NCBI GenBank assembly: GCA_012517025.1
Contig: JAAYVT010000385.1
Location: 1-7,207 of the forward strand
Length of the DNA: 7,207 nucleotides
From: Phyllobacteriaceae bacterium
GTDB taxonomy: Bacteria; Pseudomonadota; Alphaproteobacteria; Rhizobiales; Ancalomicrobiaceae
Direction: 5' to 3'
Below the pieces are notes generated by a model, which saw only the letters and a list, made by a program, of their open reading frames with translations, did no database searches and was not told the origin of the DNA. Of the stretch, positions 1 through 5,896 are shown one piece after another (positions within the stretch are counted from its first letter, which is position 1; each line of letters starts with the position of its first letter). The position numbers and the translations under genes are program-made.

Positions 1-188
1 AGGGTGGGGAGATAGCCCTGCGGCGTGCGCTCGAACAGTTTGGCGCCGATCGCCGTCTCCAGCGCCGAGACGCGGCGCGACACGGTGGCGTGGTCGGTGC
101 CGAGCCGCCGCGCCGCCCCGGTCAGCGTGCCGGCCTGGGCGACGGCGAGGAAGAAGCGCAGATCGTTCCAATCGAAACCGCGACGCAT
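1..188 (-). CDS. LysR-type transcriptional regulator, N-terminal part (cut by window edge)
   Basis: The leftward reading frame from the ATG at 188 to the window edge gives 62 residues beginning MRRGFDWNDLRFFLAVAQAG. This is the classic start of a LysR-family regulator: a first helix (DWNDLRFFLAVAQ, about 6-18), a helix-turn-helix around 21-40 (TLTGAARRLGTDHATVSRRV), then the wing and start of the linker (SALETAIGAKLFERTPQGYL). LysR proteins bind DNA as dimers or tetramers and respond to a small ligand through a C-terminal periplasmic-binding-protein-like domain, which lies outside the window. The gene is divergent from mmsA with 126 bp between the start codons, the usual layout for a LysR regulator and its target. 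I infer that it controls mmsA and perhaps the GMC gene. The ligand is unknown. The family call is very secure; the target is inferred from position. Confidence 0.93.
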   Translation of the reverse strand, partial: MRRGFDWNDLRFFLAVAQAGTLTGAARRLGTDHATVSRRVSALETAIGAKLFERTPQGYLPT

Positions 189-314
189 GGGGGCGAGGTC
201 CTGCGGAGAGGGGTATGGGCATTTCGCCACGAGGCGTGCGCGGCATGATCCCTGGATGTGGTGATTTGTCCATCCTAGAGTTCGCGCCGAAGAAAAGACG
301 GAGGACACGCCCCC
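189..314. promoter_or_regulatory. Divergent LysR/mmsA intergenic control region
   Basis: These 126 bp separate the divergent start codons and must hold both promoters. A dyad GGATG (254-258), 12-bp spacer, CATCC (271-275) has half-site centres 17 bp apart. A second short dyad, CACG-AGG-CGTG, lies at 228-238. Either could be a LysR-family operator, but neither is a clean T-N11-A LTTR box with flanking symmetry. I could not find a convincing -35/-10 pair. A TAGAGT at 276-281, just after the first dyad, is the only -10-like hexamer and it has a poor -35 partner. The mmsA ribosome binding site GGAGGA is at 300-305. The region's role is secure from position; the operator assignments are weak. Confidence 0.45.
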
Positions 315-1811
315 ATGCGCGCATATGGACATTTCGTCGGCGGAAAGCCGGTCGCCGGAACCTCGGGGCGCACCGCCCCGGTCTATCAGCCGATGACCGG
401 CGAGGTGATCGCCGAGGTGGCGCTCGCCACCGCGGCCGAGCTGCGCGCCGCCGTCGAGGTCGCCAAGGCGGCGCAGCCCGAATGGGCGGCGGTCAACCCG
501 CAGCGCCGCGCCCGCGTGCTGATGAAGTTCCTGGAGCTCTGCAACGCCCGCGCCGACGAGATCGCCGACCGCCTCGCCCGCGAGCACGGCAAGACCCTGC
601 CCGACGCGCGCGGCGATCTGCAGCGCGGCCTCGAGGTGATCGAGATGGCGATCGGCGCGCCGCATCTGCTCAAGGGTGAATTCACCACCGACGCCGGCCC
701 CGGCATCGACCTCCACTCGATGCGCCAGCCGCTCGGCGTCGTCGCCGGCATCTCGCCGTTCAACTTCCCGGCCATGATCCCGCTGTGGATGTGCGGCCCG
801 GCGATCGCGAGCGGCAACGCCTTCATCATGAAGCCGTCCGAGCGCGATCCCGGCGTGCCGCTGATGTTCGCCGAGATCTGGATGGAGGCGGGCCTTCCCG
901 CCGGCATCTTCAACGTCGTCAACGGCGACAAGGAGGCGGTCGACGCCGTCCTCGACGATCCCGACGTCAAGGCGGTGAGCTTCGTCGGTTCGACCCCGAT
1001 CGCCCAATACGTCTATGCGCGGGCGACCGCGACCGGCAAGCGCGCCCAGTGCTTCGGCGGCGCCAAGAACCACATGGTGGTGATGCCCGACGCCGACATG
1101 GACAAGACCGTCGACGCGCTGATCGGCGCCGGTTACGGCTCGGCCGGCGAGCGCTGCATGGCGATCTCGGTGGCCGTGCCGGTCGGTGCCGGCACGGCCG
1201 AGCGTCTGCTGGAGAAACTGATCCCGCGCGTCGAGACGTTGAAGGTCGGCCCCTCGACCGATCCGAGCGCCGACTTCGGCCCGCTGGTCACCGCCGCCCA
1301 TCTCGCCAAGGTGAAGTCCTACGTCGATCTCGGCGTCAGCGAGGGCGCGAAGCTCCTGGTCGACGGCCGGAACTTCACGCTCCAGGGCTACGAGGGTGGC
1401 TTCTACATGGGCGGCTGCCTGTTCGACGAAGTCACCACCGACATGCGGATCTGGAAGGAGGAGATCTTCGGCCCGGTCCTGTCGATCGCCCGCGCCGCCG
1501 ACTACGAGACGGCGCTTTCGATGATCAACGCCCACGAATACGGCAACGGCACCGCCATCTTCACCCAGGACGGCGACGCCGCTCGCGACTTCGCGGCGCG
1601 GGTGGAAGTGGGCATGGTCGGCGTAAACGTGCCGATCCCGGTGCCGCTCTCCTACTACACCTTCGGCGGCTGGAAGCGCTCGTCCTTCGGCGACCTGAAC
1701 CAGCACGGCGCCGACGGTTTCCGCTTCTGGACCAAGACCAAGACGGTGACCTCGCGCTGGCCCTCCGGCATCCGCTCGGGTGCCGAATTCTCGATCCCGA
1801 CGATGAAGTGA
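315..1811 (+). CDS. mmsA: Methylmalonate-semialdehyde dehydrogenase (CoA-acylating)
   Basis: The 498-residue protein belongs to the aldehyde dehydrogenase superfamily. The family converts methylmalonate semialdehyde to propionyl-CoA, or malonate semialdehyde to acetyl-CoA, using NAD and CoA with loss of CO2, in valine, beta-alanine or myo-inositol breakdown in the cytoplasm. Length matches the family (about 500). The N-terminus (GHFVGGKPVAGTSGR) is typical, and ATG 315 has GGAGGA at 300-305, nine bases upstream. The nucleotide-binding segment is GISPFNFPAMIPLWM (145-159). The catalytic cysteine is Cys281 in GERCMA. The hallmark GGAKNH (248-253) has Asn where ordinary aldehyde dehydrogenases have the general-base Glu, as expected for the CoA-acylating subfamily. 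Arg104 (QRGLE) and Arg280 appear to match arginines important in Bacillus IolA. The C-terminal PLSYYTFGGWKRSSFGD and TSRWPSGI are also typical. No mmsB (3-hydroxyisobutyrate dehydrogenase) is adjacent; the downstream partner is a GMC alcohol dehydrogenase. The family is very secure, the in vivo substrate less so. Confidence 0.93.
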   Translation: MRAYGHFVGGKPVAGTSGRTAPVYQPMTGEVIAEVALATAAELRAAVEVAKAAQPEWAAVNPQRRARVLMKFLELCNARADEIADRLAREHGKTLPDARGDLQRGLEVIEMAIGAPHLLKGEFTTDAGPGIDLHSMRQPLGVVAGISPFNFPAMIPLWMCGPAIASGNAFIMKPSERDPGVPLMFAEIWMEAGLPAGIFNVVNGDKEAVDAVLDDPDVKAVSFVGSTPIAQYVYARATATGKRAQCFGGAKNHMVVMPDADMDKTVDALIGAGYGSAGERCMAISVAVPVGAGTAERLLEKLIPRVETLKVGPSTDPSADFGPLVTAAHLAKVKSYVDLGVSEGAKLLVDGRNFTLQGYEGGFYMGGCLFDEVTTDMRIWKEEIFGPVLSIARAADYETALSMINAHEYGNGTAIFTQDGDAARDFAARVEVGMVGVNVPIPVPLSYYTFGGWKRSSFGDLNQHGADGFRFWTKTKTVTSRWPSGIRSGAEFSIPTMK

Positions 1812-1987
1812 ACCCCTTCACCCTCCCCCTCGCGGGGGAGGGCCGGGGAGGGGGTGTCTCGGCGCCCGTCGGCCTCGGCGTCTTCGCGCGTCGCACCGCC
1901 CCCCCTCCGACCCGGGGAGGGGGAGGCAGGCGCGCCGCGACGGCGCGCATCGATCGAGCGCCGTGAGAGGCGGTGAGGGAGGACCTC
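1812..1987. repeat. REP-like pair of GC-rich palindromes between mmsA and the GMC gene
   Basis: The spacer is dominated by two G/C-tract palindromes. The first is a perfect 9-bp stem, CCCTCCCCC (1821-1829) with GGGGGAGGG (1834-1842), closed by the tetraloop TCGC. The second is an 8-bp stem, CCCCCTCC (1901-1908) with GGAGGGGG (1916-1923), with a 7-nt loop. The 12-mer CCGGGGAGGGGG occurs exactly at 1843-1854 and again at 1912-1923. GGGGGTG (1850-1856) and CACC (1894 onward) could also allow imperfect pairing between the two units. Such elements are dispersed extragenic palindromes in many alphaproteobacterial genomes. They may stabilise the mmsA mRNA end or act as an attenuating terminator, but no T-tract follows either stem. 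The GMC ribosome binding site lies at 1976-1983. Repeat family identity is recalled and not tested. Confidence 0.7.
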
Positions 1988-3622
1988 ATGGACACTTACG
2001 ACTACGTGATCGTCGGCGGCGGCTCGGCCGGCTGCGTGCTGGCCAACCGCCTCTCCGCCGACCCGAGCGTCCGCGTCGCCCTGGTCGAGGCCGGCGGCGA
2101 GGATCGCTGGATCTGGTGCCACATCCCAGCCGGCTATCTCTTCGCCATCGGCAATCCCCGCGCCGACTGGTGTTTCCAGACCGAGCCCGACCCGGGCCTC
2201 AACGGCCGGTCGCTGAAATATCCCCGAGGCAAGGTCCTCGGCGGCTCCTCGGCGATCAACGCCATGCTCTATCTGCGCGGCCAGAAGGCCGACTACGACC
2301 ATTGGCGCCAGTTGGGCCTGAAAGGTTGGGGCTGGGACGACGTCTTCCCCGTCTTCAAGCGCCACGAGGACCACTTCCTCGGCGCCTCGCCGATCCACGG
2401 CGCGGGCGGTGAATGGCGGGTCGATCGTCCCCGCATGCGCTGGGAGATCCTCGACGCCTTCGCCGACGCCGCCGAGCAATGCGGCATCCCGAAGGTCGCC
2501 GACTTCAACGGCGGTGACAACGAGGGCTCGTCCTATTTCCAGGTCAACCAGAAGCGCGGTCGGCGCTGGTCGGCGGCGCGCGGCTTCCTGAAGCCCGCGA
2601 AGGACCGCCCCAACCTCACCGTGATCACCGGCGCGCTCGCCGATCGCGTCCTGTTCGAGGGCACCCGCGCCGTCGGCCTCGCCTATCGCCGCGACGGTCG
2701 CGAGGAGCGGATCGCCGCGACCCGCGAGGTGGTGGTGGCGACCGGGGCGGTGGCGACCCCGGCGCTGCTCGAGCGCTCCGGCGTCGGCGACCCCGCCCGG
2801 CTTTCCGCCCTCAGCGTGCCGGTGGTGGCGAACCTCCCCGGCGTCGGCGAAAACCTGCAGGATCATCTGCAGCTGCGCACGATCTTTCGGGTCGAGGGCA
2901 CCCGCACCCTCAACACCGATTATCCGAACCTCTTGAAGCGCGCCTGGATGGGGATCGAATACGCCCTGTTCCGGCGTGGGCCGCTCGCCATGGCGCCGTC
3001 GCAGTTCGGCGCCTTCACCCGCTCCTCACCGGAGGTGGCGACGTCGAACCTCGAGTTCCACATCCAGCCGCTCTCGCTCGATCGCTTCGGCGAGCCGATG
3101 CACCCCTTCGCCGCCTTCACGGTGTCGGTGTGCAACCTGCGTCCGACCTCGCGCGGCTCGATCCACGCCCGTTCGGCCGATCCGACCGCGGCGCCGGTGA
3201 TCACCACCAACTATCTCTCCACCGAGGAGGATCGTCGCGTCGCGATCGATTCGCTGCGCCTCGCTCGCCGCATCGTCGAGGCTCCGGCGCTCGCCCGCTT
3301 CCGCCCGACCGCTCATCTGCCCGACCCGCGTCTGGTCTCCGACGCGGAGCTCGCGAAGGCCGCCGGCGACGTCGGCACCACCATCTTCCACCCCGTCGGC
3401 ACCGCCAAGATGGGCGTCGACGGCGACCCGACGGCGGTCACCGACGCCCGACTGCGAGTGCGTGGGGTCCAGGGTCTGCGCGTCGTCGACGCCTCGGTGA
3501 TGCCGACGATCGTCTCCGGCAACACCAATTCGCCGACCATCATGATCGCCGACAAGGCCGCCGCGATGATCCTCGCCGACGGCGCTTCGGCGACCGGTTC
3601 CGTACCTCGGCGTGCGGTCTGA
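1988..3622 (+). CDS. GMC-family FAD-dependent alcohol dehydrogenase (choline dehydrogenase-like)
   Basis: The protein has 544 residues from ATG 1988. A GTG at 1973 would add five residues, but GGGAGGA at 1977-1983 is then inside the gene, so I prefer the ATG. The dinucleotide-binding fold opens with DYVIVGGGSAG (5-15), and Glu34 in LVEAGG is placed to bind the FAD ribose. The GMC signature PRGKVLGGSSAINAMLYLRG (79-98) follows. The substrate-domain end carries the catalytic His468 in TIFHPVGTAKMG and Asn512 in SGNTNSPT, 44 residues apart as in the family. Members oxidise primary alcohols to aldehydes and pass electrons to quinones, dyes or oxygen. Relatives include choline dehydrogenase, AlkJ and polyethylene-glycol dehydrogenase; I cannot choose among these, and BetA itself looks less similar over the N-terminal half. 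No signal peptide is seen. It follows mmsA on the same strand, 176 bp away, and may share its regulator. The C-terminal tail (GASATGSVPRRAV) is poorly conserved-looking. Confidence 0.9.
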   Translation: MDTYDYVIVGGGSAGCVLANRLSADPSVRVALVEAGGEDRWIWCHIPAGYLFAIGNPRADWCFQTEPDPGLNGRSLKYPRGKVLGGSSAINAMLYLRGQKADYDHWRQLGLKGWGWDDVFPVFKRHEDHFLGASPIHGAGGEWRVDRPRMRWEILDAFADAAEQCGIPKVADFNGGDNEGSSYFQVNQKRGRRWSAARGFLKPAKDRPNLTVITGALADRVLFEGTRAVGLAYRRDGREERIAATREVVVATGAVATPALLERSGVGDPARLSALSVPVVANLPGVGENLQDHLQLRTIFRVEGTRTLNTDYPNLLKRAWMGIEYALFRRGPLAMAPSQFGAFTRSSPEVATSNLEFHIQPLSLDRFGEPMHPFAAFTVSVCNLRPTSRGSIHARSADPTAAPVITTNYLSTEEDRRVAIDSLRLARRIVEAPALARFRPTAHLPDPRLVSDAELAKAAGDVGTTIFHPVGTAKMGVDGDPTAVTDARLRVRGVQGLRVVDASVMPTIVSGNTNSPTIMIADKAAAMILADGASATGSVPRRAV

Positions 3623-3669
3623 GGAAAAACACGCGGGCGTCGGCGAACCGTCATAAGGATCGATCGAAA

Positions 3670-3708
3670 CCCGCGTATGGGAAGCGCGGGCGAGCGGCGA
3701 CTCGCTCG
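3670..3708 (+). promoter_or_regulatory. Tandem hairpins in the leader of the small hypothetical gene
   Basis: Two perfect 6-bp GC stems abut exactly. CCCGCG (3670-3675) pairs with CGCGGG (3685-3690) over a 9-nt loop. CGAGCG (3691-3696) then pairs with CGCTCG (3703-3708) over a 6-nt loop. They sit between the GMC stop (3622) and the GGAGA ribosome binding site (3715-3719) of the next gene. They could be a terminator for the GMC transcript, although no T-run follows, or a structured leader that protects or regulates the small gene. The structure is directly visible; its function is a guess. Confidence 0.4.
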
Positions 3709-3726
3709 AAGGCCGGAGACGCCCCG

Positions 3727-3978
3727 ATGTTCGACAGATACCTGATCGAGATCGACGACCTGGAAGCGGGTCTTCTCATCCGAGACGGTGAGACCTACGA
3801 GTTCCACGCGGTGGCCCCGCGCTTCCGCGCCTTCGAGGGCGCGCGCTTCCCCGATCCGTGGACGGCGGAGCGCGCCCTGCGCCGCGCCGGCGAGCGGTCC
3901 GCCCGCAACCGTGAGCGCGCGCGTCAGCCGGCGCCGCCGGTCGATCCCGACCGCCCGCGCGACCGCCGCGCCGGGTGA
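3727..3978 (+). CDS. Small hypothetical protein, 83 residues
   Basis: The frame from ATG 3727 to TGA 3978 has a good ribosome binding site, GGAGA at 3715-3719, seven bases before the start. The N-terminal two thirds (MFDRYLIEIDDLEAGLLIRD, then YEFHAVAPRFRAFEGARF and PDPWTAERALRRA) reads like a compact folded domain with two or three beta strands and a helix. The last 30 residues are Arg/Pro-rich and probably disordered. There is no signal peptide, membrane segment, cysteine or known catalytic motif. It resembles small uncharacterised proteins I associate with Hyphomicrobiales that have an alternating strand, then an 'F.a..G..F..p..A..A' pattern, but I cannot name a family. It follows the GMC gene by 104 bp and ends 15 bp from the convergent transporter stop. 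The same frame is open far upstream inside the GMC gene, so the start rests on the ribosome binding site. Function is unknown. Confidence 0.65.
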   Translation: MFDRYLIEIDDLEAGLLIRDGETYEFHAVAPRFRAFEGARFPDPWTAERALRRAGERSARNRERARQPAPPVDPDRPRDRRAG

Positions 3979-3991
3979 GCGCCGGCCGCTC
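3977..3991. terminator. Possible weak bidirectional hairpin between convergent genes
   Basis: GAGCG (3977-3981) pairs with CGCTC (3987-3991) around the loop CCGGC. It overlaps the stop of the small gene and lies just before the stop of the convergent transporter gene (3994). The position suits a shared transcription end. The stem is only 5 bp and no T-tract follows on either strand, so this is a weak call. Confidence 0.25.
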
Positions 3992-3993
3992 GT

Positions 3994-5784
3994 TCAGGCG
4001 GCCCGCACCAGCACGGCGCGACGCTTGTCGCCGTTGCGCCGTTTCAGCTCGATGGTGCGGGTGAAGAACGCGTCGCCGTCCTCGCTGCGCGACAGGGCGA
4101 TCACCGACAGCCCGGTCAACTTGTCCATCAACGAGAACACTCGCCGTCGCTCGCCGGCGCCGAGCGCGCTCATCGCGTCGTCCATCACCAGCCAGTCCGG
4201 CCGGTGCAGGAAGACCCGCGCGAAGGCGAGCAGCTGCTGTTCGTCGAAGGCGATGTCGCGATCCCACCGCACCGTGTCGCCGAGACACCCGGTGAGACGA
4301 TCGAGACCGACCGCCTTCAGCGCCGCGGTCATCGCCTCCGCCGGATGGCTCTCCGGTCCGTCCGGATAGGCGAGCGCCTCGGCGAGGCTGCCGATCGGGA
4401 AATAGGGCCGTTCCGGCAGGAAGATCATGCGATCGCGCGGCGGGTGGCGGATGACGCCGCGCCCGCGCGACCACAACCCGGCCATGGCCAGGAACAGCGT
4501 GCTCTTGCCGGCCGCCATCTCGCCGACGATCTGCGCGTGCTCGCCGCGCTCGATCGCCACGTCCGGGGTGGCGAAACCCGAGCGTCCGCTCGGCAGCTTC
4601 AGCTCGAACCCCTCGAAGCGCACGCCGTCGGTGGCGTCCTCGATGCAGTCGAAGCGGCCGTTGCCGCCCGGCGGTCGGTCGAGTGCGGAGAGCGCCTCGT
4701 GCAGCGCCTCGACCCGGCCGAGCGTCGCCCGCCAGTCGGCGATGCGGGAGTAGTTGTCGACGAACCAGCGCAGCGACGTCTGCACCTGATTGAACGAGTT
4801 GACCACCATCATCAGGCCGCCGAGCGACATCGCTCCGGAGAAGTAGCCCGGCGAGGCGACCAGTACCGGCACCACCAGCGCCAGCCAGCCGTAGCCGGAG
4901 GTGACCCAGGTGAGCCGGGCGAGATCGTCGACCAACCGCTTCATCGCCGCCAGCACCCGGCCGAACAGCACGTCGACCGACCGCCGTTCGTCCGCCTCGC
5001 CGCCGTAGAGGGTGATGCCCTCCGCCGATTCGACGATCCTGACCAGGGCGAAGCGCATGTCGGCTTCGCGGGCGTAGCGCGCCGCGTTGTCGCCGACCAT
5101 CGGCCGGCCGACCCACCAGGTCAGCGCCGAACCGGCCAGCGAGAAGGCGAGGGCGCACCACACCATGTAGCCGGGGATGCCGACGAGCTTGCCGTCGATC
5201 GAGAACTTCACCTGCTCGGAGAGCAGCCACAACACGCCGATGAAGCTCGCCAGCAAGAGCGTCGCCTGGATCAGACTGGCGCCGAGATCGGCGGTCAGTT
5301 CGGCGAGATGCCGGGTGTCCTCGTGGATGCGCTGATCGGGATTGGCCCCGACCTCGCCGGCGAAGGTGAGCAGATAGGAGCGCTTCGACACCAGCCATTC
5401 GTCGAGCAGGTGCCGCGTCAGCCAGGAGCGCAGCTGCACCTTGATCATTTCGGCGCCCCAGGTCTGCAGCACCACCAGCACCAGCAGGGTACCGGCGATC
5501 CGCAGGAAGTGCAGCGCCTCGGAGACGAAGCCCGGCCAGTCGCGCCGCTCCAGTGCGTCGTAGAACAGGCCCTGCCAGTCGTTGAGCCAGATCTGCGCCA
5601 TGTTGTTGGAGACGATGGTGGCGACGAGGCCGAGCACCAGCCACGCCAGCGCCCGCCGCTCCGGCGCGCCGCGCATCCGGGCGACGACCTGCCGCACCTG
5701 CGCGAAGGTCCCTCCGTGCGGGGCGAGGATCGGGGCGGGTTCGGACGGAGCCCCGGTTTCCGGACGGTCGGCGCGATCGGTCAT
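3994..5784 (-). CDS. SbmA/BacA-YddA-type ABC half-transporter with a degenerate ATPase domain
   Basis: This 596-residue inner-membrane protein fuses an N-terminal permease to a C-terminal ATPase. The start ATG (5784) has GAGG at 5793-5796, eight bases upstream. Hydrophobic segments lie near 45-63, 92-110, 168-188, 203-225, 297-316 and 318-332. NDWQGLFYDALERRDW (68-83) and NPDQRIHEDTRHL (148-160) are hallmarks of the SbmA/BacA/ABCD permease family, which handles peptides, cobalamin-like compounds or very-long-chain acyl substrates. The ATPase has Walker A GEMAAGKST (421-429) with Lys427 intact. Other sites deviate from the usual YddA-like pattern: Q-loop FLPERPY has Glu458 for Gln; the signature is IAFDEQQ (511-517) instead of LSLGEQQ; Walker B ends Asp535-Asp536 instead of Asp-Glu; the D-loop is SALG; and no H-loop His is seen in VIALSRSED. 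It probably forms a homodimer. Substrate and direction are unknown. It may bind ATP but hydrolyse it slowly or not at all. It is convergent with the small gene and divergent from bglX. Confidence 0.88.
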   Translation of the reverse strand: MTDRADRPETGAPSEPAPILAPHGGTFAQVRQVVARMRGAPERRALAWLVLGLVATIVSNNMAQIWLNDWQGLFYDALERRDWPGFVSEALHFLRIAGTLLVLVVLQTWGAEMIKVQLRSWLTRHLLDEWLVSKRSYLLTFAGEVGANPDQRIHEDTRHLAELTADLGASLIQATLLLASFIGVLWLLSEQVKFSIDGKLVGIPGYMVWCALAFSLAGSALTWWVGRPMVGDNAARYAREADMRFALVRIVESAEGITLYGGEADERRSVDVLFGRVLAAMKRLVDDLARLTWVTSGYGWLALVVPVLVASPGYFSGAMSLGGLMMVVNSFNQVQTSLRWFVDNYSRIADWRATLGRVEALHEALSALDRPPGGNGRFDCIEDATDGVRFEGFELKLPSGRSGFATPDVAIERGEHAQIVGEMAAGKSTLFLAMAGLWSRGRGVIRHPPRDRMIFLPERPYFPIGSLAEALAYPDGPESHPAEAMTAALKAVGLDRLTGCLGDTVRWDRDIAFDEQQLLAFARVFLHRPDWLVMDDAMSALGAGERRRVFSLMDKLTGLSVIALSRSEDGDAFFTRTIELKRRNGDKRRAVLVRAA

Positions 5785-5896
5785 GATCTTCGCCTCGACG
5801 GCGCGGTTGCGATCTTAGCCGATCCTACACGCCCACCTGTTGAAATGACGTTGAGGTGGCGCATGGGAAGCCCCTCTCAGACGAAGGCATGAGACG
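5785..5896. promoter_or_regulatory. Divergent transporter/bglX intergenic region with short repeats
   Basis: These 112 bp separate the two divergent start codons. An inverted repeat, CCACCT (5833-5838) and AGGTGG (5854-5859), encloses two direct copies of GTTGA at 5839-5843 and 5850-5854. The copies start 11 bp apart, about one helical turn. This could be an operator, but no regulator gene is adjacent in the window. Both genes have plausible ribosome binding sites (GAGG at 5793-5796 on the minus strand; GAAGG at 5883-5887 on the plus strand). On the minus strand a TAGGAT -10-like hexamer (5822-5827) has no recognisable -35 partner, so I call no promoter. Confidence 0.3.

Noticed and set aside
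1821..1842. Intrinsic terminator after mmsA
   Set aside because: The stem is strong, but no T-run follows and the same core recurs in the same spacer, so I list it as a repeat.
1973..1987. GTG 1973 as the start of the GMC gene
   Set aside because: The Shine-Dalgarno-like GGGAGGA lies between this GTG and ATG 1988, and the FAD-binding strand begins correctly just after the ATG.
1655..2866. 403-residue minus-strand frame spanning the mmsA end, the repeat and the GMC start
   Set aside because: It crosses two real genes and a palindromic repeat and has no domain; it is a by-product of high GC.
1988..3622. Naming the GMC gene betA (choline dehydrogenase)
   Set aside because: Only general GMC motifs match; no betaine aldehyde dehydrogenase (BetB) or BetI is nearby, and the adjacent aldehyde dehydrogenase is of the MmsA type.
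4204..5892. 562-residue open frame on the plus strand opposite the ABC transporter
   Set aside because: It is antisense to a gene with clear family motifs, is rich in Arg/His/Gln/Glu as expected from a GC-rich complementary strand, and shows no recognisable domain.
5863..5892. Nine-residue frame (MGSPSQTKA) just upstream of bglX as a leader peptide
   Set aside because: It has no codon pattern suggestive of attenuation, no associated hairpins and only a weak ribosome binding site; chance is sufficient.
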